A stretch of 64,000 nucleotides of DNA from Margaritifera margaritifera (GCA_029931535.1 JAQPZY010001297.1:806001-870000); one strand, 5' to 3'; positions 29,015-38,882 are shown, counted from the first letter of the stretch. Notes: generated by a model from the letters alone, not told the origin. Numbers and translations are program-made.

Positions 29015-29677
29015 ATGGAAAAGTACTGCGTTCGAGATAAAAGTCAAGATACTTGCTATATCTGCAAAGAGAAAGGTCATTGGGCTACACAATGTCCACA
29101 ACGGCAACACCAAAACAGAGATAAAAGACAAGATACTTGTTATATCTGCAAAGAGAAAGGTCATTGGGCAACACAATGTCCACAACGGCAACACCAAAAC
29201 AGAGATAAAAGTGAAGATACTTGTTATATCTGTCAAGAGAAAGGACATTGGGCTCCAGAATGTCCACAACGTCAACAGCAAAAGAGAGACAGAAGAAAAG
29301 ATATCTGTTATCATTGTAAAGGACCAGGACATTGGTCTTATGAATGTCCTCATAAAGAAGAAGAAGAAGAAACTCTAGCAGAGGAGAGGGAGGAAACCGA
29401 TTCAAAATCAACAAACCTAAAAGAAGAAGAAGAACATATCATCAAGAAAAGTAAGAAGAGAGTAAGAAGAATGGAAGACAGTGCGAATGAAGAAGAAGAA
29501 GAAGAAGAAGAAGAAGAAGAAGAAGAAGAAGAAGAAGAAGAAGAAGAAGAAAAGGAAAACAGGATTCCTATGAAGAAGAAATTAAAGAAACACAAGAGAA
29601 AGAGTGAGAATGAAAAAGAAAAGGAAACTATGACTCCAGTGTTTAGATTAAAGCCACACAAGCATTACAGAAAGTGA
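29015..29677 (+). CDS. CCHC zinc-knuckle protein with acidic tract
   Basis: The 220-residue product has four CCHC knuckles (Cys-x2-Cys-x3-Gly-His-x4-Cys): CYICKEKGHWATQC twice, CYICQEKGHWAPEC and CYHCKGPGHWSYEC. An acidic stretch with a run of over 20 Glu residues follows, then a basic end (KKKLKKHKRK). CCHC knuckles bind single-stranded nucleic acid, so a role in nucleic-acid handling is likely. The first two repeats are nearly identical at DNA level (~84-bp units), showing recent internal duplication. I use the ATG at 29,015. The gene is transcribed away from the polymerase and is not part of the usual Polinton core set. Confidence 0.8.
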   Translation: MEKYCVRDKSQDTCYICKEKGHWATQCPQRQHQNRDKRQDTCYICKEKGHWATQCPQRQHQNRDKSEDTCYICQEKGHWAPECPQRQQQKRDRRKDICYHCKGPGHWSYECPHKEEEEETLAEEREETDSKSTNLKEEEEHIIKKSKKRVRRMEDSANEEEEEEEEEEEEEEEEEEEEEKENRIPMKKKLKKHKRKSENEKEKETMTPVFRLKPHKHYRK

Positions 29678-29788
29678 ACTTTGTTTTTTTTTATCAAAAG
29701 TAGTTTCTTTTAGGTCATGTGGTTTTTAGATTCAGGGTCATGAAGTGTAAACACCGCGAAGCCAAGAATGACGTAGAAAGAATGACGT
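29678..29788. other. Short spacer between the two plus-strand genes
   Basis: It contains no frame of note. Two ATGACGT-type motifs occur shortly before the second TATA box (about 29,768-29,790). Confidence 0.4.
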
Positions 29789-29860
29789 TGGAGAGTATAT
29801 AAAGAGAGACCTTCGTACCTTCAGAATCAGTTTTTGGGATTGTACTTTCAAACTGTGAAG
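29789..29860 (+). promoter_or_regulatory. Duplicated promoter and leader of the HNH-like gene
   Basis: TATATAAAG (29,796-29,804) and the following 56-base leader are almost identical to 28,950-29,014; the offset is 846 bases for both TATA and ATG. Similarity continues into the coding region. The gene pair therefore arose by tandem duplication including its control region, predicting co-regulation. Confidence 0.8.
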
Positions 29861-30808
29861 ATGGAAAAGTACTGCGATCAAGATAAAAGTCAAGATACTT
29901 GCTATATCTACCAAGAGAAAGGATATTGGTCTTCAGAATGTCCACCACGTTCACAAATAAGAGATTTTGGAATTGAATTGAATAAGTATGTTCATAAGGT
30001 ATATAATAATTATGCTGCGAACATACTTGGAAATGTCTATCATATGAAGTCTGGAAGGAAAGTCAAAGGAAATTTGAATTCATTTGGATTGATAGATATT
30101 AATGTTGCTGATAAGGAAGGAAAGAAGAGGAAACAGACAAATCGAGGGAGATTTGTCTTTGAAGCGGTCAATGGAGTGGATTTACCAAGACAGAGTAAAG
30201 TGGTACATCTCAATGATGTACTTGATGATGATAGAATAGAAAATCTTCAAGTGATGACTGCTAGTGAACAAACATGCATACATAAACATGTGAAGAATGA
30301 TAAAGAAAAAAGGAGAGTTAATTTTGGAAGTGATAGAAGTGTGTTGTGCCAGTTTGTTGATGAGACCGAGGAAAGAAGATTTGGAAGTATGACAAAGGCT
30401 GCTCAATATTTTGATTGTCGTTCATCAGGTATCTACTATTGCTGTACTGGGATTTATAAGTCAGTCTTTTCGAAGAAGTTTCAGAAAAGATTTCAAGCTA
30501 GATGGGAAGAGCCAGAGAAGAAGAGTCAAGTCACTAAAGGATTTGTGAAACCTGTGAAATTAACTGACTTGAATTCAGGATTATATAGTCGAATGGATTC
30601 CGCTAGTGATGTGGCAAGATGTTTTGGATTATATTCTCGTGAAGTTTACAGGATTTGTCAAAAACGGAAGTGGATTCAAGATGATAATGGACATTTTATT
30701 AAGCTAGAGTTTATCAATGAGAGTTCAGAAGAAAGTTATGAGAGAACTGTCAACAAGAATCTTCCTGAAATGCCAGAACAAGAAGACGATGAAATGGTAA
30801 TAATATAA
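29861..30808 (+). CDS. Zinc-knuckle remnant fused to an HNH homing-endonuclease-like protein
   Basis: The first ~25 residues copy the neighbouring knuckle protein, but the knuckle is altered (Cys to Tyr in CYIYQEKGYW, His to Tyr), so it should not bind zinc. The body then has an HNH-like block: RFVFEAVNGVDLP, then VVHLNDVLDDDRIENLQVMT. The H, the D-D-R-I-E-N-L core and the spacing fit HNH_3-type nucleases of introns and large DNA viruses. Two downstream blocks, SMTKAAQYFDCRSSGIYY and MDSASDVARCFGLYSREVY, look like NUMOD/IENR-type DNA-binding helix modules. The C terminus is acidic. The 315-residue frame is fully open. It might cut DNA or serve only as a DNA-binding protein; the nuclease call is from motif recognition. 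Confidence 0.72.
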   Translation: MEKYCDQDKSQDTCYIYQEKGYWSSECPPRSQIRDFGIELNKYVHKVYNNYAANILGNVYHMKSGRKVKGNLNSFGLIDINVADKEGKKRKQTNRGRFVFEAVNGVDLPRQSKVVHLNDVLDDDRIENLQVMTASEQTCIHKHVKNDKEKRRVNFGSDRSVLCQFVDETEERRFGSMTKAAQYFDCRSSGIYYCCTGIYKSVFSKKFQKRFQARWEEPEKKSQVTKGFVKPVKLTDLNSGLYSRMDSASDVARCFGLYSREVYRICQKRKWIQDDNGHFIKLEFINESSEESYERTVNKNLPEMPEQEDDEMVII

Positions 30809-30881
30809 AAATGAATTGAACTGTATTGGACTTATATGAAATTGTTTTTATTACCACGAGTAACATAATGTATATAAATTA

Positions 30882-30887
30882 AATAAA
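30882..30887 (+). terminator. Candidate poly(A) signal after the HNH-like gene
   Basis: AATAAA about 75 bases after the stop codon and just before the right TIR. Confidence 0.5.
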
Positions 30888-30904
30888 ATATAATTATTAT
30901 TATT

Positions 30905-31621
30905 GTGATTGTTGAAAAAAAATGGTCTTGTGCAGTTTTTTATTGAATTTGAAAAAATAATGAATATAACCTTTCTCTCTCTTTCTATCGATCTAATGTT
31001 TTTTTTGTGTTATTTTGTTTTAGAGTAGAGATGCACGCACAATCTTTCTCTCTCTTTCTATCGATCTAATGTTTTTTTTTTTTTTTTGTTATTTTGTTTT
31101 AGAGTAGAGATGAACGCACAATCTTTCTCTCTCTTTCTATCGATCTAAAAAAGTTAAAAACCTTTTTTTTTTCCTCTATTCTCTATGATCTCCCTGTCGA
31201 TCTGAAAAAAAAACCTTACCATGTTTTCCTTCACGACCAAACTTCTAATATATATAAAAACCACGTCTTCACCGGTTAAGCTAACAGGACCACCCTTTTT
31301 CAAGAAAGATTAATTCTTCCCACACTCTCCCCCATAATGTAGTGACGAAGACAACGTCTTCTACTATCAAAAAACACCCTCCACCCCTTTTTGATGGTAG
31401 AATGACGTTGTCTTCGTCACTACATTATGGTAAGACTCCCAATGTTAAACTCCCGTACGTACCTGTAGAGGCCCCCCAATGTTAAACTCCCGTACGTACC
31501 TGTAGAGGCCCCCAATGTTAAACTCCCGTACGTACCTGTAGAGGCCCCCAATGTTAAACTCCCGTACGTACCTGTAGAGGCCCCAAAAAAATTTGTACCT
31601 ATTTCGCCCCACTATACTACT
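30905..31621. repeat. Right terminal inverted repeat of the Polinton
   Basis: Reverse-complement partner of 13,724-14,368. It is about 70 bases longer because the block with TAGAGTAGAGATG, CGCACAATC and TTTCTCTCTCTTTCTATCGA is repeated once more. It includes the inverted hairpin (about 31,333-31,433) and the four-unit array with GTACGTAC, and ends at ACTATACTACT. The two arms otherwise match closely, suggesting a fairly recent insertion or ongoing conversion between ends. Confidence 0.93.
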
Positions 31622-31785
31622 GACTTCATTATGACTACTGGCCACATTTACGTATATTTCAATATATAGACTTCATCATGACTACTGATCACATTTACGT
31701 ATATTTCAATATATAGACTTCATCATGACTAATGACCACATTTACGTATATTTCAATATATAGACTTCATCATGACTACTGATAT
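31622..31785. repeat. 47-bp satellite, right part (with target duplication)
   Basis: The array resumes with GACTTC (31,622-31,627) and continues for three more 47-bp units with minor changes. It shows the Polinton landed inside this satellite. Confidence 0.9.
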
Positions 31786-33890
31786 ACGTAAGGATAAATA
31801 ACATTGCCAGAAGTGCCATTTTTCAAAAACTCTGCATCTTGTAATTTCTTTTTTTTAAAAATTCCCTTGTAACTGAAAAGGAATATAGCTTAGTGATAAT
31901 TTGCTAAGAAACAACATGAAAATTACATTTCACTACTTTTTTAATGCTATTTCAACGATTTCCATATTGATTTTTCTGGAAATGCAGACTGTCTTCCATA
32001 AATGTGGTTAACAGAAAATTCCTGGCAATATCTGTATGTTCATTTTGCATTCTCAGATGACGCGTTTGTGCGCATTCACCCCTTTTACCCCTATTCTTTT
32101 ATCAACGTCTTTCGCTTTGTATTACACCTTCTGGATGATTTTTAAAAAATATTTTTGTCCATTGCTGTTATCAACTATTGAATATTATTAGTATAGTATG
32201 TCACTTTAACATCCTGGGAGGGGGTCCTATGTTGAACATGGTAACAAGTTTATACGGACAAGGTGAATTTAATATTAGGCCGCCATCTTCAAATATATAG
32301 GGAAAAAATATTGTTTAAAATTTGGTTGATAGGTTTCCACAGGATGAGTCTGTCTGGTTAGAAATGTAACAGTGTAGCATGTTAGTTGTGTCTGGCGGAA
32401 AATGTGAGTTAGTTTGCCCTCTAACTGAAATGAATATTACGTCGTATGTTTATCATGTGTAGGTATGTCTGAACTCTAATTGAACTGTATTGAATCTACT
32501 CACTAAAAATTGCTACGTATGTTCTTTACAGTAAGTTTACAACAACAACAACAACAAACGAAAAAAAAAAAAAAGAAGAAAAAAAAGCAAACAAACAAAA
32601 CATTCACTCTCAATCTGGCTGGTTTGAGTGACAAATATACCAGCCTTACTGTCAGTCCGTGGTGCATTTTGCAAAAGGTTGAAATATTTTTCATTCATCA
32701 TTTTCTGAAGACCAGTTTTATTTTGATAAATTATGGAATGAACACAGTAACATTTTGGCGTGTGCAAAAAAAAAAAAAAAAATAAATTTAAAAAAGAGCA
32801 GTACTGAAGTACTGAAATGTTAATTTGGATTCGTTTTTGTTTTTACTTTAAAACACATATATTTTTTTATTTTTTTAAAATAAAACCCTGTTATTTTTTG
32901 GTTCTTTTTCGTAGAAAACTTTGGCGACTAGTCGAAGAGAGTGGGTATGCATAGTTAACTTTTGCTGACTAGTATGGATACTGTCGTTTAAAACTTTTAG
33001 CGATTAGCATCGATGTCGGCTGTGGTGGCTAGTACCCCTATACCGTGAAGTGCCCAACCAATAAGAGGTATAAGATGTGTTGGGATAGGCACGCAGGTAT
33101 TTAGTATTGCGTTGCGTAAACATGGTTCGCTGGGAAATGAATACGTGCGCGTGACTGAAACTGGGTAGTAACGAGCTGGGTCGGCAGAGGTGGGAAAATA
33201 CGTATTGCTGGGTCCATGCATCACGGAGCAGGAAAAGAATTGCGATAGCGCTGTGCTGGAAATGCGGTGTCAGTGTTGGCGCCAGACACCGCATTTGCCC
33301 ACGCTGTGGGAGCCTCAACCAAGCAACGAAACTGAAACGGATAGAAGCCAAGGCGAGGAAACAATTCGAGAGATGTCCATAACAAATTGACTTGTATGCG
33401 CCAGTGATCGACATTTGCTAGACTGCTGTTTACACGTTATCGGCCAATAATATTGCACCCATGCAAAATCAATATGAACTGGGCAGAGCTAACAAGCCAC
33501 TGATGTCACGCTTTGGTGGGCATAACTAAATCAAGGTCAGATTGTTTTAAGATTATCTTTGACGTTTATGATAGTTATAGGAAGAGGGAATCAATTATGA
33601 CTTGATTAGATTAACTTCTGATCAAATATCAGAGTAGACATTCTCCATTCTTCGCAAAATAAAGTGTTTCAAGGGGAAATCTGGACCAGAAAAATATTGA
33701 GAGCCTGTTAAGTGTGAAACTTAATAATCATAATTAATGCCACTAGTGGTCACCAGTCAGTGATCTTGTGAAGGAAACTAAAATTGTTTGTGGATTTTCT
33801 ATAAAAAAAATCTTTGCAGTGAACTACAAGATATACACCTCTTCCTTTTTCATTGAATTGTCATACACTGGCTCGTATTAATTAAACACA
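31786..33890. other. Non-coding stretch with simple repeats
   Basis: It contains an AAC run followed by a long A-rich tract at 32,539-32,590, an A-run at 32,766-32,781, and AT-rich DNA. The 33.0-33.4 kb part is less AT-rich but I recognise no gene there. Confidence 0.4.
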
Positions 33891-34049
33891 ATGGCTGAAA
33901 GAAGTGTATTTTCTTTTCTGTCTCAGTCTCAGAAACGACCTGCCAGTGATGATCATTCCGACCCTCAGACTCCAAAGAAACAGAAAGTTAGTAACAATTC
34001 TCCTAAAGTTGTAAAACAAATCTTTAGGATGAGTTTGCTCCACGAATAA
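33891..34049 (+). CDS. Short ORF with nuclear-localisation-like segment
   Basis: A 52-codon frame encodes Ser/Gln-rich FSFLSQSQKRP, then TPKKQKV (NLS-like), then a basic stretch. The bias and layout look like the first exon of a transposase or DNA-binding protein, but no partner exon or domain is visible. It sits about 150 bases before the GC-rich polymerase remnant. Low confidence. Confidence 0.3.
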   Translation: MAERSVFSFLSQSQKRPASDDHSDPQTPKKQKVSNNSPKVVKQIFRMSLLHE

Positions 34050-34199
34050 GGAACAATTCCAGCTACTAGCTCATGACACAAAAACAAATTACTCTTGAGA
34101 TTTAAGTTTTGACTCTTGAGATTTTCATTTTGACTCTTGAGATTTTGGTGTCAAGGGTCAAATGACTCTTCAGTTTTAAAATTATTGAGAACCCTGCAA

Positions 34200-35585
34200 G
34201 GCGCCGTGAAGTTTAGTCGCGTGCTAGTGGCCCAACTCAGCAAGAAGCCGTCCAGATCACAGCCTATTTTCCTAGCCCCATCCACCGCTGCCATGCGACC
34301 CGACGAGGTCTAGCTGCCGGTCTCCCAAGCCAACGCCGCGATTAAAGAGCACATCGAAAATTACATGCGCGAGGGTTCCAGCTGTCACGTCGCGAGTTGT
34401 GTGGAACTAGAATTCCACATTTCTCAATATCGCCCGTTTCTAGGGCGGAGTTACATGCCGACGCCAAATTATATTTCGCCGCGGTCCATTATCAATGTAA
34501 AAAACATCGACAACTGCTGTACTGAGTGGGCTATTCTGTCCGCCCTGCACTCCGCGGCAGAAAACGCCAGGCCAGTATCGCCAGCACCTGGGCGTGTTGA
34601 ACTTCGATGGGATCGACCTCCCAATTTTCTTTGTCCTTGGACCTGCTTCTATTGTCCGAAGTGGACGGCGAAGCCGCCAAAAGCCACTACGTCTGTATCA
34701 AGGATCTGGGCCGTACAGCAAAAAAAAAAAAAAAAAGCGAGAATGAAAAGCACGTCTGCCGCCGATGCCTGGATGTCTTCATCCGTGCAGACCTGCTAGA
34801 GTCACACACGAAATATTGCCGAGGCTTAAGCAAAAACCGCAGCGACCAATCATGCCGGAACCGGCCAAAAACACTCTATGGTTCAAGCACCACTACCACC
34901 AGATGCGCGCACCGTACCTTACCTATGCAGACTTCGAGGTGCTGAACGTGCCGGTCGAAGGCCCCTCCCGCGACCCAAGCAAAAGCAGTGCACAGAACAC
35001 CACCGACCAGGTCCCGTGTGGCTTTTGCTACACAGTCGTCTGCTTGAGACGGGTACCTCAAAGAGCCGGTGCTGTACCGTGGCAAAGAGGCTGTCTCTAC
35101 CTTCATCCAGAGCCTCGAGCACGATATGGAGGAGATCTGTGCGGTGTTCGCGAAACCGGCCAAGCCGGCTATGAGCGCGGCAAAAGACTATCACATCTGC
35201 AGCAAGCCCCTAGGGAAGGACCGGGTGCATGACCACTTCCACATCGCAGGCAAGTGCCGCGGCACGGTCCACAACGCGTGCAACCTCCAACTGCACATCA
35301 GCCCGGAAGAAAACAAAGTACCGCTCACGATCCACAACCTGCACGGCTATTATTATGGAGGCCATCGGGATGGCCTTCGAGGCCTGCATCAGCGCTATCG
35401 CCAACAACATGGAGAAGTACACGGCGTTTTCCTTGGGACAGCTGCAGTTTATTGACAGTCTCCAGTTTCTTAACAGCAGCCTCGGAAGGCTGGCTGCCAA
35501 CCTACCCAAGGAGGCGTTCCACATTACAAGTCGTTACACAGAGCACGACGTCAGCCTGGTCACCACCAGCTCCCTACAATAGACG
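34200..35585 (+). pseudogene. GC-rich remnant of a second-lineage Polinton-type DNA polymerase B
   Basis: Shifting plus-strand frames give, in order, the N-terminal part of a different family B polymerase. HISQYRPFLGRSYMPTP and INVKNIDNCCTEWAILSALH come first (34.40-34.56 kb), then DLLLLSEVDGEAAKSHYVC. A zinc block CRRCLDVF...HTKYC follows (34.75-34.82 kb). APYLTYADFEV is the Exo I site (34.91 kb). YHICSKPLGKDRVHDHFH and CRGTVHNACNLQLH lie near 35.19-35.30 kb. EKYTAFSLGQLQFIDS and FLNSSLG lie near 35.41-35.48 kb. At least five frameshifts and some stops break it; the polymerase palm motifs are missing. It is far more GC-rich than its surroundings and not closely related to the polymerase at 24.6-28.9 kb. 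Confidence 0.82.
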
Positions 35586-35679
35586 CAGCTCCGCACAATA
35601 GAGGCCTTCTATGATCATCTACTTCTCTGTTTAAAACCTACCATACTTTTTTGTTGTTGTTGAGATTTTGTACGGATTT

Positions 35680-36585
35680 GTTTCACGATTGGTCTCAAGA
35701 AGGAGGTCTTGTCAATTATACGTCATCTTCCTCGTCTGTCTAAAAAAATAATACAAAAACACCATTTAGTATTCAACGTGACCTCCTTGCAATCTCATTC
35801 TCCTGCCAAATTGATTCGTGTACCATATGCCATCAGTCGCGAATACAAATGCACAATTGCGTTCACATTTGTTAGAAGCTAGTCTCAAAGAAGTATTACG
35901 ATGGTGTACTTTGACTGCACGTCAGTTACTACAAGGTATCATTTACATACGACAGCAGAGAAAACTTTTTTTAAAGAGATAAAAAAGCTTTGTCACAACT
36001 GTCTGTTCCAAGAATCGATACTCTAACCAAAAAAAAAAAAGCATCATTGTGAAACCTGGTGATAGCGAAGTTGTTATTATCCGTTCACTTTAAAATGGGA
36101 TCCTAATACCCAAGCTAACAAAGCAAGGCATAAAAGACAGACCAAAAAGAAGTGCGGAACAGTAATTTCACGCGCTAAAAAGAAAACTCGAAAGAAAACA
36201 ACGCCTTCATGAAAGTGAGGCACTGCAGCTAGAACGCGCACTTACTCACCTGTCTCTGTAACCGTATCCTCTACTCCACTTCTGTTATCGATGATGCTCG
36301 CTAAATCTGATTGAAGACCAGTATTTCCTCATTTGATGAAAAAATGGAAGCCCATTTCTACAGAAACTTCTACTCCGTCGACGTATTTTTCTTCTCATCT
36401 AGCAACTGCTGCTGCAGCCCAAAAAGTAGCCTCTACTAAGACAAAAGTACAAGACAGAATAGGCATGTTAAAGTGTACTAGATTTGTCGAAAGAAGAACA
36501 TGCACGATTTAGTCCGTTGAAAACACCAGTAATACCTAAAATCAAGTCGATACGACGTATCAACAATCAGTGAAGACGAATCCCA
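35680..36585 (+). pseudogene. Basic Polinton protein, decayed copy
   Basis: Frames resembling the first element's basic protein appear in order: the SPAKLIR block (about 35.80 kb), SREYxxQ and CTLTARQLLQGI (35.85-35.95 kb), a Lys-rich zone (36.12-36.22 kb), KWKPIS (36.34 kb), and TKVQDRIGML (36.45 kb) ending at the RINNQ block. KWKPIS and TKVQDRIGML share one frame here, which indicates the two frames at 21.26-22.14 kb belong to one gene. Confidence 0.75.
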
Positions 36586-36586
36586 T

Positions 36587-36594
36587 TATAAAAG
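36587..36594 (+). promoter_or_regulatory. TATA box of the decayed core-like gene
   Basis: TATAAAAG, about 44-51 bases before the ATG at 36,638, at the position matching the TATA box in the complete element. Confidence 0.55.
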
Positions 36595-36637
36595 ATGTGG
36601 TGAACAAGATTCACTTCAGTTTTACTCCTTAACAAGT

Positions 36638-36672
36638 ATGTCACAAAGTTCACATCATCATGCAAAGAAACC

Positions 36673-36736
<64 letters not shown>

Positions 36737-37110
36737 GAAAAAAATTATCTCCCTCCTCGTTTACTTAATCATTGGGATGTTTTGTCAGTACTTACCAAAT
36801 CTAATGCCCCGATGCGAAATCAAATCATTCAAAAAGCATCAAAAGAAATCATCGATACCATGTGTGAATGTTGTTTGAACGTTCCTGGGACGAGGAAGCA
36901 GAAATAGCAAAATTATGACGCCATTGTCACGTTCTTGGACAAATGGTGAAAAAGAAAATTCCAATCAGTCAATGAAGAAAACAAAATGCTCATTCAGGAG
37001 AATTTCTACCCATGCTTATAGGACTGTTGTTAAAAGTAACTGCTCCTTTGTTAGGATCCATTGCTGAGCCTCTTTTAGGAGGATTGACGAAACGAAGATA
37101 CAAAGGACCC
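36638..37110 (+). pseudogene. Core-like protein, decayed copy with (CA)n expansion
   Basis: The ATG at 36,638 opens a frame in which a CA dinucleotide run (36,674-36,730) encodes a Thr-His repeat, placed between the basic N terminus and the conserved LLNHWDVLSVLTKSNAPM block. CECCLNV follows. Frameshifts then separate the hydrophobic tail (LLKVTAPLLGSIAEPLLGG at 37,030-37,085). Confidence 0.8.
36674..36730. repeat. (CA)n microsatellite inside a decayed gene
   Basis: An uninterrupted CA/AC run of about 57 bases. It is absent from the homologous gene of the complete element at 21.1-21.2 kb. Confidence 0.95.
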
Positions 37111-37715
37111 ACTTTCCTGGAAAGACGTCACATTTGTACCCTTGGATCTTATGAAAAGACGAAAATTAACTTTAGTTCCTTACAAACGATAGATGGAACT
37201 CCATCGTTGGAACGAACAACGAATACCACTCTAATCTCACCGAGATATCACATTTATAACAAGAGTTACAATCGGTGATGGGTCGAACAGATTTGTCAGA
37301 AACGGAAAAATCGCAACGCTACGGACAATTATTGCAAGGACTTCAACTGTTTCATCCCAAAGCTTTAGACGAGACGACTGAACCTACTCGGAGAGACTTC
37401 AAGAATAACATGAAAAACGAAGAAAAACAAAAAGCAAATAAAATGATAACAGACACAGTCATAGGGATGGAAGAAGAGAAAGAAACAAGAGAACTGTTTC
37501 AAAATCCGTCTGCTCCTTTTTTTTCCCTTCATGACAAAATTTTGACACCTTCCGTACTCCAAGACGAGAAGAAATGAAAGCTTGGGTCAAAAAGATGATG
37601 TAGACGCCCTCTTCAGCAAAAAAAAAAAAAAAAAAAAAAAATGAAGGGAAGGTAGAAGTGAAAAAAGAAATCAAGAACAAAGTGGCCAGAGAACATACAG
37701 CTAGTTCGCAATGAA
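37105..37715 (+). pseudogene. Acidic/lysine-rich Polinton protein, decayed copy
   Basis: It contains TFVPLDLMKRRKLTLVPYKR, then TAG where the complete element has TGG, followed by HRWNEQR. A coiled block (SETEKSQRYGQLLQGLQLF) and LHDKILTPS-like remnants follow, with an A-run near 37,618-37,642. The reading frame changes at least once. Just upstream of the LVPYKR block this copy keeps TGG at the position where the complete element has TGA. Confidence 0.75.
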
Positions 37716-37786
37716 AATTATTACACGAACCTGAGTGCAGTATCGAACAGTGGATGATTTATTAAGCAGCAGCAACAACAAACTAC

Positions 37787-38793
37787 ATGAAGACACTTTT
37801 AGCCAGCATTTACTACAATCCTGCTCATGTATCGTGCAGCTGAAACCAAAATGAAAACTTTACGCCTGCAAGATGTACGACAATGGTCACAAGAACAATC
37901 GACGTACACGTTACACAGATCCATTCGACGAACATTTTCCGAAGTCAAAGTAAAGTAGCAGGTATCGATCATCAATGGCAAGCACATTTAGCGGATGTCT
38001 CTCATTTAGCGTCGTACAATCGAGGTTACACATATTTGTTTTGTGTCGTCGATGTGCTTTCACAATCAGCTTGGATAGTTCCTTTGACTTCTAAAACAAG
38101 TTCAGAGTTAGTGCGAGCTTTAAACCTTGTCTTGAAACAAAGTGGTTGACACCCTACATTTCTTAATTAAGCTTTTCAAAATGAATTGAAAAAAGACACA
38201 TTCAATTTTCCACCACTGAAAATTCTGAAACGAAATCTAATGTCGTTGAACGTTTTCAAAGAACTTAAAAGTAACTATGTGGAAATATTGTACACATCAA
38301 CATACTCTCAAATTCTTCGACGTGTTAGCACGTTTAGTCAAAGCTTATAATCAATCTTACAATCGTATGTACACCCGAAGAAGTGACAACACAAAACGAA
38401 GTGACTGTGTTTGATACATTTTTTAAAACGTCAAAGATCAGAAAAAAAAGAAGTGTTAAACACTGGAGATTGGGTTCGCATTGGAAAACCAAAACATACT
38501 TTAGACATAGGTTATTTACCAATTGGACTACAGAATTGTTTCGTGTCACAGACGTCTATAAATTAGAAGATATGAACGGAGAAGCGTTAAAAAGAACTTT
38601 TTACTTGCCTGAGTTACAACGAGTGACTCAAAAAGAAGACAACGTGTACGATATCGAAAGCATTCTCGATCAAAGAACACGCAAAGTGGGAAAACATCGA
38701 CTTCAAGAAATCAAAGTCCGTTGGAAAGAATATCCACCCAGTTTCGATTCTTGGATTGCAACTTCACAAGCCATCGACTATAAAAAGAAGTAA
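37787..38793 (+). pseudogene. Integrase with chromodomain, decayed copy
   Basis: It starts MKTLLASIYYNPAH as in the complete element. The core has WQAHLADVSH, so the first catalytic Asp is His. The second Asp block (WQTDKGTEF) is deleted and the Glu region is shifted. The SH3 and chromodomain (YDIESILDQRTRKVGKHR, VRWKEYPPSFDSW) remain open from 38,383 to the stop at 38,793. The enzyme must be inactive. Confidence 0.88.
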
Positions 38794-38799
38794 AAGTCG

Positions 38800-38882
38800 C
38801 GACCATAGGGCTAAACACTACTGCATCCCTTTCTCAGAGTTCATCTCTTCAGAACAGCAAAAACAACAATCACTGTGGGTGG
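38800..38882 (+). pseudogene. N-terminal scrap of the two-pass membrane protein
   Basis: Frames with SQSSS and QQKQQSLWV match the N terminus of the membrane protein at 18.9 kb. Similarity stops at the LWV block, exactly where capsid-protein sequence begins. Confidence 0.6.

Larger units (their letters stand above)
13724..31621. mobile_element. Complete Polinton/Maverick (adintovirus-like) element, 17,898 bp
   Basis: Both ends are visible. The element starts AGTAGTATAGTGGGGCG and ends with its reverse complement CGCCCCACTATACTACT. The 6-bp GACTTC lies immediately outside both ends (13,718-13,723 and 31,622-31,627); a 6-bp duplication is the hallmark of Polintons. Long terminal inverted repeats enclose a family-B protein-primed DNA polymerase, retrovirus-like integrase with chromodomain, packaging ATPase, adenain-like protease and double-jelly-roll capsid protein. 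That is the diagnostic Polinton gene set. Several frames are broken, so this copy is probably defective, although homopolymer assembly errors could account for some breaks. Confidence 0.97.

Noticed and set aside
29085..29661. Minus-strand open frames over the zinc-knuckle gene
   Set aside because: Shadows of GAA/AAG-rich coding sequence (Ser/Phe/Leu runs). The plus-strand knuckles are unmistakable.
13724..31621. Long terminal repeats of a retroelement
   Set aside because: The ends are inverted, not direct, and the duplication is 6 bp with a DNA-polymerase gene set, so this is a Polinton.
34365..35600. Host coding gene in a GC-rich island
   Set aside because: The overlapping open frames on both strands come from high GC. 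The conserved blocks belong to a Polinton-type polymerase and are spread over several frames.
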